Origin: Drosophila persimilis
Taxonomy: Eukaryota; Arthropoda; Insecta; Diptera; Drosophilidae
Direction: 5' to 3'
DNA length: 64,000 nt
NCBI RefSeq assembly: GCF_003286085.1
Contig: NW_020825327.1
Location: 1,612,001 to 1,676,000, forward strand
In this document: positions 12,500-23,004 of the stretch, piece by piece
Layout: each line of letters opens with the position of its first letter
Numbering within the stretch: position 1 is the first letter of the stretch
The notes under the pieces: generated by a model
Databases searched by the model: none
What the model saw: only the letters and a program-made list of their open reading frames with translations
Told to the model about the DNA's origin: nothing
Made by a program: the position numbers and the translations under genes

Positions 12500-13237
12500 T
12501 TACATCTGATCATCGGGAACCTCTGTAATTGCATAGAATGGTAGGAAATTTGGCAATGTAGAAATTGTTGGAAGTTGAATTTCATTTAGCGTGGATATGT
12601 AGTTTTTTAATATATCGAAAAGTTCGCGCTGCAGTTCCTGATTCTCCGATCGCAGTTTTTCCACTTGCACCTGGCACTCGAGCAGCTGCTTCCTGCATTG
12701 CTGCTCTAAGTTTTGGTACTCCAGCGTTGTGGGCCGAAAATCTTCATTAGAGATGCAAGAGGAATTTTCAAAAGCGGCTAAAACTGCACGCTTATTCTCC
12801 GAGCTATCAATGCTTTCTGACACTATCCAACCAAGTTTTGTCTCCTGCAATGTTGGCAATTGGTCTGATAGTCGAATCTGTCCGATGCACATTAAATCGA
12901 AGAACAAACCACAACCTATCAACAGATCGATACGTTGGGGCTTGGAGAAATTAGGATCAGCTAGTTTTAGATTATTCGGCATGGGCCAATCCTTTGCGTC
13001 TAGGCCGAAGTTAGGCTGCATTTCCGTAATTGAGTTGGTGACAATTGCAGCGAAGGAAGCTCGATAGCTTGCGTCCTTGGATTGTACAACTATATGCACA
13101 GACTTGCTCGAAGGTAGAATGGAATCTCCGATACCGGAGATGTTAACATAAGAGGAGCGGTGATCCAACTGAAACTGATTAGCAAGTCTAGATGTTACAA
13201 AGTTTCCTGTGATGCAGAATCCAAACTGGCACGACAT
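12500..13237 (-). pseudogene. BEL A protease end fused to a coiled coil and an integrase remnant
   Basis: The frame follows gag after a frameshift at the protease (LDSASQ motif, near 13225). It contains the rest of the protease, then the LADPNFSKPQRIDLLIG linker and a LGWIVS segment as in other BEL elements. At about 12715 it departs from the BEL pattern: a ~45-residue heptad-rich stretch (LEQQCRKQLLECQVQVEKL and on) is followed by NEIQ and FYAITEVPDD, the latter matching the integrase core's end in A2. RT, RNase H and the DDE residues are gone. The coiled-coil segment is not present in A2, D, E or F. It may be captured host sequence or a product of the deletion. It ends at 12500. Confidence 0.75.
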
Positions 13238-14658
13238 GGGATAAGTGCTCCATAACGATCTGTTACATGGACGAGGGCAGTTGGTAGCAACACGTTCTGG
13301 CTAGGCTGAGACTTTTGGATCGAGGGGGGAGGGCTAGAACATCCGCTTGCTAGAAGCACAGTCGCGGCCTCTTGCTGGATCGATTCCGCGGTCGGTGAAG
13401 GGGAAGTTGAAGCACCAGTTCCCGATGGAATGTGGAGTAGCGTGTGATGTTTGGCCTGGCAATGCCTGCAAAGTCGTGACCTGCACCTCTGAAATACATG
13501 GCCTTTGTTGAGGCAGTTCAAACACAAGCGGCTCTTCTTTGCTTCTTTGTATCGTTCAAACGCAGAGAGCTTCAGGAATGCCTGACATCTAGATATGTAA
13601 TGCTCGGAGGAATTGCAATGGTTACATATGGGGTTAGGATGGTTGTTACTGGAGGTGATAAGGGTGACATGTTTACTTTCTCCCACCTGCTGGCTAGGAA
13701 TTTTTACCATAGCCGATCCCAAATTTTCCAGCATCCGACATCTTGCTTCCAAGAATGAGGCCATGCTTGACCACCGAGGCAATCCTGACGTCGGCAAGTT
13801 CTCTTCCCATTTCTCCTTGGTCTTGTGGTCCAATTTCATGCCTATGATGAAGATCAGCAACCCATCGGAAATCTCCTGCGGGGTCGCCAAGGTCTGAAGT
13901 GCACGCAAGTGCGAATTGATTTTGTCGCTGAGAGCGCGCAAGCCGATAGCCGAGCCCTTCTCCACCCCTTGAAGCCCAAAAATAGCCTTGACGTGTGCCT
14001 GAAAATGTAACAGTTTATTATCGAATCGCAACATTAGTAAATTCAACGCCTTGTCGTAATTCTGCTCAGAAAGTTCCAAGGAACGAATCGTATCCAGCGC
14101 AGCACCATCTAGACATCCACGAAGATATTGGAATTTTTCGATGATTGGTTTACGATGGTCTTTGTGCACCATTGTCGAGAACATCGAGTGGAATTCTGGC
14201 CAATCCATGTAGTTCCCACCGAATCGCTGAAGCTGCAACTCGGGCATTCGAGAACGGCCTATACTATTATAGGCGAACAACGATGAATTCCCCTCGAGAG
14301 TATGCCGAGCCGTTGAATTGGCAACATTTACCGTGCGAGCAGCCATCAGCTCCCGCGACAACCTGGACCTAACCTTGACATAAACATTCGAAAAGTCCAG
14401 TCGGGCATCATGGGCTAACTGCAGGAAATCCAGCCTTTCAAGGCTCGTTTGAGCGGCATCGAAATCCGCATTCATTCGCTCGATTTGCTCTAAGCGAGCT
14501 TGAAGTTCTGCCTCATCTAACTCGGCAAGCTCTTCCTTGGTGAGAAAGCGATCCATGTCTTTTAGTTGGCGCGCGATGGACTCGGCCTTGTGCTTGTAGA
14601 AATCTACATCACTCGGCATTGCTGCGTTCGCGACATTGGTAGGCTCAGGTGCTGCCAT
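13195..14658 (-). CDS. BEL A Gag with start of protease
   Basis: 487 codons from ATG at 14658. Gag packages element RNA into virus-like particles in the cytoplasm. The N-terminal third is a charged helical region (LTKEELAELDEAELQARLEQ), followed by the capsid-like RFGGNYMDWPEF block conserved in BEL Gags. Three zinc-binding knuckles follow: CNHCNSSEHYISRC, CLNCLNKGHVFQRC and CRHCQAKHHTLLH. A Ser/Pro-rich linker leads to the protease entry IPCRASLDSASQ, where the frame is lost (other copies have LDSGSQ: the Gly is changed to Ala). Gag itself is uninterrupted. Confidence 0.88.
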   Translation of the reverse strand: MAAPEPTNVANAAMPSDVDFYKHKAESIARQLKDMDRFLTKEELAELDEAELQARLEQIERMNADFDAAQTSLERLDFLQLAHDARLDFSNVYVKVRSRLSRELMAARTVNVANSTARHTLEGNSSLFAYNSIGRSRMPELQLQRFGGNYMDWPEFHSMFSTMVHKDHRKPIIEKFQYLRGCLDGAALDTIRSLELSEQNYDKALNLLMLRFDNKLLHFQAHVKAIFGLQGVEKGSAIGLRALSDKINSHLRALQTLATPQEISDGLLIFIIGMKLDHKTKEKWEENLPTSGLPRWSSMASFLEARCRMLENLGSAMVKIPSQQVGESKHVTLITSSNNHPNPICNHCNSSEHYISRCQAFLKLSAFERYKEAKKSRLCLNCLNKGHVFQRCRSRLCRHCQAKHHTLLHIPSGTGASTSPSPTAESIQQEAATVLLASGCSSPPPSIQKSQPSQNVLLPTALVHVTDRYGALIPCRASLDSASQETL

Positions 14659-15010
14659 GTTGAGGTTTTAAAAGAGTCACTCAGCACGACCGAAAAAGAC
14701 ACCCTGTATACGTATAAACGTGGGAACCGAAAGCAAAGAGATTACAGCTAATGCCTTTAGCTGTGCGGCTGTGCGAGCTGTCCGATTCCGCTTTGTACTC
14801 CGCTTGTGTGTATTAGTGAGTTCGCTGCACTGCCTACGCACTGCAATGACCGAATTGTTGCGACAGAGAAATTAATAGCCAGCAATGCGTGTATGTATGT
14901 AGGTGTATGTAAGTATGTTTTAGCACCGAATTGTGCTTAAACGCCGAAAATTTGCTAAGGCTAACGAATGTCGATCGCAAATGATTATTAATTGACACTG
15001 CAACTCAGAG

Positions 15011-15028
15011 ATCACGTCGGGGTCACCA
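15011..15028 (-). other. Primer-binding site of BEL element A
   Basis: TGGTGACCCCGACGTGAT on the minus strand, 7 nt from the 5' LTR. Identical to the sites of A2, C and D. Confidence 0.85.
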
Positions 15029-15035
15029 AATTTTA

Positions 15036-15394
15036 TGTGGAGATAATGTTTTTTATCCCCAATCGGCCGACTAATTATTTCGAATTAAATAAAACTCGGC
15101 GCAGAAATAAAATTACGATATGTTCTTTAATGCGTGACATCCAAATTGCAAGTGTGGCTTGCCTGCCCTTTACATTGCCGCTCCGATCGCTGAGCGCAGC
15201 TTCGCTCGGCTGACGTCGGTAGGCAGACGCAAAGCGGAGATAGCGAAGAGCGAGCTGGTAGAGAGCGTTTAGCAGGGCAAGCTAACAAACAAATGATTGA
15301 CATAGACATAAGTAACAAACAAAATAAGCAGCTGTGGGCCAAGAATTAGGTGCTATTTGGCAAGCAACTAATCAGCTGGGTTCTGCTCCGAACA
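15036..15394 (-). repeat. 5' LTR of BEL element A
   Basis: 359 bp. It lacks 13 bp near 15283 (around CGCGCAAAGCTTT in the other LTR), which accounts for its shorter length. Confidence 0.92.
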
Positions 15395-15838
15395 GCCTGC
15401 GAACTATGTCTTAAATATAATAACAAAAAGGCTGTGATTTTAAGTGATGGATTTGGAGCTATTAATTTAATTAAAAATAATAATACAGACTCGTACCTAG
15501 TGAATGATATTCACAACATAATTAATCAATCAGACATTCAGAAACTTGACAATCTATGGGTCCCTGGTCACAAAGGTGTGGCCATCAACGAAAAGACTGA
15601 CAAAGCAGCAAAGGCTGCTACAAGTGAGGGGGTTACAATAAATATAAAATACAGCTACAAGGAGGCTCAAAGAGAAATTAGGAACTTTTTAGTATACAAA
15701 TGGGATGAGGACTACAGGATGAAGTGCAGGACGAAGGGATCCAGCCTTATAGACATATTTCCAGACATACCCAGTAAGCCCTGGCATTATTCTCTTAAAT
15801 GGAATGCTAAAAGCATCAGACCATTAACAGACTTATGA
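15395..15838 (+). pseudogene. I-type element RNase H, second part
   Basis: Continues the RNase H from 11955: AVILSDGFGAINLI (catalytic Asp), then WVPGHKGVAINEKTDKAAK with the His/Asp of the active site, and a C-terminal domain ending in a stop at 15836. The sequence to about 15975, ending in a 12-A run, is the probable 3' UTR and tail. Confidence 0.8.
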
Positions 15839-15975
15839 CAGGACACACATACTTTTTTGTTTTATATACCGACCTGTCAAACTCGCCAAACTACCTCACC
15901 TGTATCTGATCAATGTGGCTACAGTGCTACGATCAAAATCCGATCATCCTTGAGATGATTTAAAACCAAAAAAAA

Positions 15976-16328
15976 AAAAGAATTACAGCAGAAACAAATC
16001 AGTTAATGTGACAATCAAATTAGAGGTTCTATGTGAATTGAAAGCTGATTGGACTTACGAATTTTGTTTTAAAAATCGGACACAGTCAAAAGAAAATTGA
16101 TGAATTGGAAAAACTATTGAACACTGTCCCCAGTGCCAGTGCCAAGGAAAACCCACAGCAGAAAGCCAAACCAGCCGTTTCGCCAGACCCATGCCCGACT
16201 GCCGACGATATAATTTAATAATAATTTATACCCTTAAATTTGGGAACTACAATGCGGCCAGAAACATACAATATTCAAGAAAATTTAACAGCCCGCGCTA
16301 CAAAGAGCGCACGGGCAACATATAACCT
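15976..16328. other. No gene recognised
   Basis: Between the I-type element tail and the next open frame. It holds short broken frames, one with a Pro/Ala-rich stretch at about 16130-16215. Origin unknown. Confidence 0.4.
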
Positions 16329-16718
16329 GTGCGAAGACCAGCACTGGCTCCACCAGACCCAGCAAGGGCCAATAGTAAAAGTGCGAGTGGCATAGGACCG
16401 CCCCTTGCACCGTCAATGGACAGTAACACCAAAACACCAACAGCAGAATATATACAAGACTTCGCCGATGATGCTCCTACCGAGCAAAGGGATGCACTCA
16501 GCCTACAAGAGGCTTTAGAAGTGTATCCAAACGATGGACCTCGCCCTCTAACAATAGCTGAGTACCGGGCACGACAAAAAATCACGATCAACGTCGCACT
16601 GGTGCGAAGAAACGCAATAAAGGCTGCAGTAATGCCAATGCCTAAATTGCCTTTAGTTCTAACAACTCTAACTCAGGCCGATACGCGAAAGCGCTGCCTG
16701 AAAAACACTAACCACTAT
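16329..16718 (+). pseudogene. Unassigned TE-like open frame
   Basis: 130 codons without an obvious promoter. It contains a Pro/Ala/Ser-rich start and a segment DGPRPLTIAEYRARQK that looks like part of a retroelement leader or gag-type protein, but I cannot name the family. It lies between the I-type tail and the gypsy H gag. Low-complexity start and lack of domain make function doubtful. Confidence 0.35.
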
Positions 16719-16747
16719 TAGGCTTTCGTATTAACAACATATAACCG

Positions 16748-16796
16748 ATATTGTATTATATAGAGCAAAATATTGGTAATCGGCTATATGTAATCT
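16748..16796. repeat. Imperfect inverted repeat
   Basis: ACATATAACCGATA and TAATCGGCTATATGT face each other about 20 bp apart and could form a hairpin. No element was recognised around it. Confidence 0.5.
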
Positions 16797-17013
16797 AACA
16801 CCTTTTTTTCTTCATAAATTTCCGTTGTGCGTTTATGCATTAAAAACAAACATTTTTTTCCATAATCACTTGGCACTACATTCCACAATTACAAACAATT
16901 TTTTCCGTAAAATCCCAAATAAATTTTCAAAATAGCGTACTTCAAATTCGTTTGCAATTGTATGTAAAACATAATAAAATCATTCAAAAACGCTATATGA
17001 GCAGAGCAGACAA
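16797..17013. other. No gene seen
   Basis: AT-rich, with T-runs. It may hold the degraded leader of gypsy element H, but no LTR or primer site was found. Confidence 0.4.
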
Positions 17014-17799
17014 TATAGACAGAATTGTATGAAATTACAGAGATGTAACAGAAGAATTACAAAACCTTACCTTACAAAACAAAAAAAAAAACATTTTTTT
17101 TCTTGTTTTCTTGGCATACGTATGCTTGTTGTGGCCACAGTAGAAACAGTCTTGACATCAAATAATTTTTCATTCGTAGGTATGATTTTGGATAAAATCA
17201 AACAAATTTACAATAAAAACCAAATTTTCGTACGCAAGCCATACAAATTCTCCATAACCATAGGCAATTTATAAGTATATATAGTTTCGAACAGGAATAT
17301 ATGCAAACATATAATGAGGATACAAGCCCATTGATATGTTGCAATAAAATCGAAAAAGCGCAAGTCCTAGAAACGCTACCATATACTAAATGAAGAACAG
17401 TTACCGATTGTCACCCAATTTTGGGACAAACAACAATTATTGAAGTTCGTCTCCATAGATAATAAATTGGAATGGAAAGATACATATATGTATACAAATA
17501 AATGAATTAAAAAACAGATTTGACAAATCTTACAAATCTTTGTCACAGAATACACCGATTACAGGGTTAACAAACATACCGAAACATTAGTAGAATGCCT
17601 CATTCAAGCACGTATATTAATATATGACCAAAGAGGAAAACTAAACAAGACACGCTGGGCTCAGGTATCGACATTCTTGATAAAAGTACGGTCAAATCTA
17701 ATATCCATTAAACAAAGGTTTAATTTGGAAATATCCATTCCTACAATCCTAAAAAATCCGTCGACTTTTGAAGCTGGTGAAGAAACAGAATCTTAAGAC
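17014..17799 (+). pseudogene. Gypsy H gag, first part
   Basis: Broken frames read through the N-terminal half of a gypsy-type Gag. The best stretch is near 17700, with FNLETSIPTI-like sequence and a Ser/Thr- and acid-rich end (AGEETES) at about 17770-17790. The MITE at 17803 interrupts it; gag resumes at 18550 with an acidic segment. Many stops. Confidence 0.55.
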
Positions 17800-17802
17800 T
17801 TA

Positions 17803-18549
17803 GGGCTCGCGCACACTGTTGCTGAAAGCGGAGCTGAAAGCTTATTTTTCAGCTCTGGAAAAACAGTGCAAGTGCGCACATTGCAGACTGAGCTGAGCTG
17901 AAAGCTGAAAAAGCTCGCTCAAATCAGCTCAGCTTAGTTTGATCGTTCAAGCATGTTTGTTTTTTCAGCAAGCTGATTGCTGATTTTGTTCAAGTGTATT
18001 GGTTCATAAGTGATCGAAAATGGGCTGCACAACATTGTTAAGCGAAATTACGGTTAACCCAGTGCTGGGGAATAAGCGGGACTATTAAAAAAATTTGAAT
18101 AATAGTTTTATTTCTATAATTTCTGGAAGACGATAAATTGGGCAAAAAAGTTGTATTATTTACCATTACCAATGTAATGTAAAAATGTAATAATAATTCG
18201 TAAAATAAAAGTAATACGAATACAAACTCAACGGAAATGTGGTTAAAATACACTAAATTAAAAAAAAAAAAAAAAACGAAGAAAACTTCCGTCTGGCTAC
18301 TGTACGTGCTGTGAAGTAATAATTCATTAACAATATAATAATAATAATTATAATGATATCTATTGATGCCACTTAATGAGATAGACAAAGGGAGGCAGTG
18401 GCTTTCAGCTTTCAGCAATCAGATCAGCCGACAATGTACGCACCTGCAAGCTGATTCTGCCTGAGAAAAGCTCTCAGATCAGCTGAGCTTTCAGCTCTGA
18501 CTTCAGCGTCGATTTCAGCTCCGCTTTCAGCTATAGTGTGCGCGAGCCC
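17803..18549. mobile_element. PIF/Harbinger-like MITE
   Basis: 747 bp with long imperfect terminal inverted repeats beginning GGGCTCGCGCACACT and ending with its complement, flanked by a TTA target duplication (17800-17802 and 18550-18552). Subterminal arms are rich in AGCTGAAA/TTTCAGCT repeats, and the centre is AT-rich. TTA duplication is the rule for PIF/Harbinger elements. No transposase is encoded. Removing the element restores the gypsy gag frame (Asp-Leu-Thr across the junction). Confidence 0.82.
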
Positions 18550-18552
18550 TTA

Positions 18553-19442
18553 ACAGAGATTGACCCAGAAGCGTCTGAAGAGCTAGAACCTTTTAACCCA
18601 GAGATAGGAGAGGAAGATCTTCATAACCTGACAATACCGGCTGTATTGAAACAATCAAAGATTTCAGATCAGGATTCTACGGATTCTGGGACAAACTCTA
18701 GTGTAGTGAAACAAAAACCTAGCCCCATGGCCGATAAATCAACCGCCCAAGGGGCGTACATAAAATAAATTTCACATACAGTGCCAGAATTTGGTGGAAA
18801 AAAACTCCATTTACAAAGATTCATTACGGCAATGAAATTGGTAGATATGACAAAAAGATCATATGAAGCAATAGCAATAGAGGTAATAAAGTCTAAAATA
18901 ATTGGCTCAACCCTCTACAAACTCCAAAACGAGACAACTATTAGAGCAATAATAAAGAAATTGCAATTGGCAAATGTCTATCAACAATCGACAATCTATG
19001 AAAAATACTTGAATCTTCGAATATCGATGAGGGATTGCCAGCCGAGCATGCTGATACCACAAATTGTGATCATGGCAAGCTGAAAACAATACTAGAGGCA
19101 GGTACATTCAGAACCATGAATGAAGCCGTTTCGAAGTAGATACATTACAGCACTGAGATGACGGGAAATGCAAGTTATATTTTGTACTCTCAGAGAGGTC
19201 AATCTCAGCGTGGTAATTATAGTAGAGGCAATAGTCGTGGTAATAATAATAGAAACAATTACTACCGAAATAATGGCCAAAATACGTACAACAACAATGG
19301 AAGAGGACGTGGAAACTATAGAGGAAACAACCGTCAAAACGCAGATAACAACCATAATAACCACCCAAATAGACCAAACAATTTTAGACAAAATGGTTAT
19401 GTACGAAAAGCCCACGTCCCCTTAAGTGTTCAAAACCAATAA
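18553..19442 (+). pseudogene. Gypsy H gag, second part
   Basis: An acidic frame (EASEELEPFNPEIGEEDLHN) runs from the MITE to 18768. The next frame (18781-19083) starts VPEFGGKKLHLQRFITAMKL, a capsid-like motif of 17.6/297-type Gags. A third frame (19158-19442) is rich in Arg, Gly and Asn (RGNNRGN-like repeats) and is the RNA-binding C-terminus that replaces zinc knuckles in these elements. Frameshifts separate the three. Confidence 0.75.
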
Positions 19443-19504
19443 AAACAGTTCACACCATCAATCTTAATTTATATATATTTATCAGCATACAAAATGAGCA
19501 GACT

Positions 19505-20075
19505 GGTAGGAAGTTAACATTTTTAAACGATACAGGAGCTGACATTTCAGTCATTAAAAGAAAATTATGATCAATCTTTAGATATTGATTATGAGAACAT
19601 AACCCAAATTACAGGGATTGGTAAAGGATCATTGAACTCCTTAGGTTTAGCATTCCTTGAAATGCGATCTTCTAACTTCAAAGTACCACACAATTTTCAT
19701 ATAGTAAAAAACAATTTTCCGATCCCTGGAGACGGAATAACTGGAATAGACTTCATAAAAAAATTCAATTACCAATTAGATTTCACTACAGAACGTGACT
19801 ATTTCATCTTAAGACCCAATCATATCACACATTCAATACATATAACAATTTTCCATAGTATCAACAACAACGAGATAATTATACCATCACGTTGTGAAAT
19901 AATCAGAAAAATTAACGTAAATACTAAATATGACCAAATCCTAATACCTAATCAGGAGATCGGAGATTGCATATTTGTTGGAAATTCAATTTCAGATTCA
20001 AAAAATGCATATGTACGAATATTAAACACAACCAACAACAATAAAATGTTAAATATAAAAGAAATAAATTTTTAA
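19505..20075 (+). pseudogene. Gypsy H protease
   Basis: The aspartic protease signature DTGADISVIK is read at about 19530-19560, followed after a frameshift by GITGIDFIKKFNYQLDF, the usual second half of a gypsy protease. The stop is at 20073. The enzyme would cleave Gag-Pol in particles, but the frame break prevents this. Confidence 0.75.
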
Positions 20076-20199
20076 CCATTATGCGATTATCAAATAGCAG
20101 ACTCAAACGACCCTCAGAGAGCAGAATCAATTCTCACTAAACTAAAGAAGAACTTCCCACCAGCATATAAAAAAATAATGACACAATTATGTTCAAGGT

Positions 20200-21096
20200 A
20201 TACTGATATATTTGGATAGGAAACAGAACCAAACACAACCAATAACTTCTACAAGCAGAAATTAAGATTGAAAGATGATGAACAAAGTTATATTAAGAAT
20301 TAAAGAACTCCCCATTCACAACAAGCCGATATTACTAAACATGTCACTAAACTCGTTAGTGACAAAATAGTAGAACCTTCTGTGTCTGAATATAATAGCC
20401 CGTTACTGTTAGTACCAAACAAATCTTTACCAGGTTCAACGGAAAAAGATGGCGTTTAATAAAAAATTATTAGCTGATAAATTTCCACAAATTTCCACAA
20501 GAATATATGATATTCTTGATCAATTAGGCCGAGCAAAAGAACTTGAAGAAAATTCAAGAAATATAACGTCTTTTTCTATGAGCAATGGCTCTTATCGTTT
20601 TACACGATTACCTTACGGCTTAAAATAGCGCCGAATTCTGCCCAAAGAATAATGACAATAGCCTTCACTGGTCTTGAACCATCTCAAGCATTCCTATACA
20701 TCGATGACTTGATTGTCATTGGTTGTTCGAAAAGCACATGACCAAAAAATTTACAAACGATTTCGATCTGTGCAGACAAAAAAATACTGCCTGACTACAC
20801 CAAATATGATGTTTTTAGGAAATACCCAGTACCTACGGACGCAGATAGCGCTAGACGATTTGTTGCATTTTGTAACTACTATAGACGTTTCATTAAAAAT
20901 TTTGACGATTATTCACATAACAAGATTATGTAAGAAAGATATAAAATTCGAATGGACAGCTGATTGCCAGCATGTCTTTGAACACCTTAAAACATCATTG
21001 ATGAATCCAACTTTACTACAATACTCCGGTTTTAGCAAAGAATTTTGCATAATCACAGATGATAGCAAAGAGACATGTGGAGCAGTTTTAACTTAA
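20200..21096 (+). pseudogene. Gypsy H reverse transcriptase
   Basis: Recognisable blocks are the fingers region near 20440, FTRLPYGLK (about 20605), and the catalytic LYIDDLIVIG at about 20694-20722. After this come NPTLLQYSGFSKEFCIITDD and GAVLT at the start of RNase H. Several frameshifts and small deletions disrupt the coding sequence, including one near 20720 directly after the catalytic motif. Confidence 0.78.
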
Positions 21097-21305
21097 AACT
21101 ATAATGGTCTTCAACTGCCTGTAGCATATGCATCCCGCAGTTTCACGAACGGTGAAAGTAATAAGTCAACCACAGAACAAGAGCTATCAGCAATTCATTG
21201 GGCAATTAATCACTTCAAACCATATTTATATGGTAGACATTTCACAGTCAAAACAGACCATAGACCGTTAACCTACCTATTTTCAATGGTTAACCCTACA
21301 TTAAA
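21097..21305 (+). pseudogene. Gypsy H RNase H
   Basis: Contains VAYASRSFTNGE, the Glu-bearing TEQELSAIHWAI and TDHRPLTYLF, the classic gypsy RNase H blocks. The HINE at 21306 cuts it; 22419-22529 and 24671-24800 continue the domain's end and the linker (YLKGKDNHVADAVSRI). Confidence 0.8.
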
Positions 21306-22418
21306 ACGAGGGGGAACGTTGTGAGTTGCTGCGGACACCGCAACTCTACTGTTATATCCGATACTTAGTCAGTATGGCTCTCCTCCGGCAGACGCCGCTA
21401 ATATTAAACGACACGACAAAGAGGCGTGCGAGAGAGACAGAAAATCAGTCTGAGCGTGACGTCGGGCGCTGCGTAGCCACTGCAAATTGATTTGTTCCTT
21501 TTGGCTATAAAAATTATCTGATCTGATCCAGATTCAGCAATCTGATAGATATGATCATTATCTATGATTCTGCGTTTTTAGTTTTCTCGAATCTGCAATA
21601 TTATGGATGCAACAGTTCTTCGTCCTTTGTGGGGGCGGAAGGGGGTGGGGCGAAAATTTGAGATATACGTTTTATAATGAGATCTAACAGGTGTGCGGAT
21701 ACTAAATTTGGTTACTGTAGCCTTAATAGTCTCTGAGATTTGTGAATATCCCCAGATTTGCATCCTTTGTGGGGGCGGAAGGGGGTGTGGCGAAATTTTG
21801 AAACAAACTCGTCTCGGTCCGATATATTAGGAGTGTGGATACCAAATTTGGTTGCTCTAGGTTTTATAGTCTCTGAGATCTAGGCGCTAATGTTTTACTC
21901 TAAGCAAAGCCGCCTATGCTACGTGTGTGTTAGAGAGAGACAGGGCGAGAAAAAATGAAATTGTTTTCTTGATGCTGGCTATTATAATAATAATAATACG
22001 ATCCAATTCAGATTCTGCAGTCTAAAAGATATGGTCATTCTCTACGATTCTGCGTTTTTGGTTTTCTCGTATCTTTAAAATTGTGGATGCAACAGATTTT
22101 CGCCCTTTGTGGGGGCGGAAGTGGGCGGGGCAAAGTTTTGAAATATTTTTGTAGCAGTGACATATCACAGAAATCTGGATCCAAAACATCGTTGCTTTAG
22201 CTCTTATAGTCTTTGAGCACTAGGCGCTGAAGGGGACGGACAGACGGTATGACGGACAGACGGACAGACAGACATGGCTCAATCGACTCGGCTATTGATG
22301 CTGATCAAGAATATATATACTTTATGGGGTCGGAAATGATTCCTTCTGGACGTTACACACATCCACTTTCACCACAAATCTAATATACCCCAATACTCAT
22401 TTTGAGTATCGGGTATAA
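21306..22418 (+). mobile_element. HINE/DINE-1-like Helitron derivative, full length
   Basis: Same ends and internal blocks as the 6013 and 10640 copies, with a shorter (GGAC/AGAC)n tract at 22236-22272. Inserted between an A and a T in the RNase H of gypsy H, as Helitrons do. It has a GA-rich tract at 21931-21952. Confidence 0.88.
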
Positions 22419-22529
22419 TTAACCCGAATGAGACTTGATTTAGAATAGTACGAGTTTACGGAAGAGTATCTTAAGGGAAAGGATAATCATGTAGCGGACG
22501 CGGTATCAAGAATAACCATTCAAGAACTC
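22419..22529 (+). pseudogene. Gypsy H RNase H end
   Basis: Resumes the RNase H/linker reading after the HINE: LTRMRLDLE, then YLKGKDNHVADAVSRITIQEL. BEL element C follows at 22530 after the duplicated AACTC. Confidence 0.72.
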
Positions 22530-22923
22530 TGTTTGAGATGCCAAGATTTTTTGGCACCTATGTGTTTCAAAATGAAAAGAGAATTTGGGTTAAACTTTAT
22601 AATTCGTATTTAATCTTGGTGGCTTAGCGGAAGCCGATTGCTTGCTATTGCCAGATAAACTTTATGCGAGATCGATATGCAACCAATGCGCAGAGGGGTT
22701 AGCATAGAACTAAACTATAGACGACGGCGTTAGATCAAAGTGATTGCCGAAGTGGCGGCAGCAGATCAAAGTAATTGCCGAAGTGGCGGCGGCAGAGAGC
22801 CCCTTTAGCGGGAGAGCGCAGCAGCTCTGCAGAAAGTAAACGCTTTACAACATAGGCGGCTCTCTCTGCTCATACAATAATAATGTTAAAGTTACGGTTA
22901 TTATTCAGCGGCTGGCCCGAACA
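22530..22923 (-). repeat. 3' LTR of BEL element C
   Basis: 394 bp; minus-strand ends TGTTCGGGCC and CATCTCAAACA. It includes two tandem copies of a ~28-bp unit (GATCAAAGTRATTGCCGAAG and on) near 22735-22795. Confidence 0.92.
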
Positions 22924-23004
22924 GACGGGTCGGCGGAAGAGTTGGAAGCTACAAACGTTTTCTTAACCTGCGCATAGGAATGGTTTTTTCCCACCTGATC
23001 GCTA

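Larger units (their letters stand above)
11956..15394 (-). mobile_element. BEL/Pao element A, internally deleted (non-autonomous)
   Basis: 3.44-kb element bounded by LTRs of 372 and 359 bp and by the 5-bp target duplication GCCTG (11951-11955 and 15395-15399). It keeps gag, three zinc knuckles and protease but lacks all of RT and RNase H and most of integrase. It lies in the RNase H of an I-type element, in opposite orientation. Element A2 (34034-40377) is the same family. Confidence 0.93.

Noticed and set aside
18038-18418. 126-codon minus-strand frame
   Set aside because: It lies in the AT-rich core of the MITE and is made of Tyr, Phe and Leu runs; a chance frame.
22735-22795. 28-bp tandem repeat as an independent satellite
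   Set aside because: It is part of the BEL C/D LTR and occurs at the same place in each LTR.
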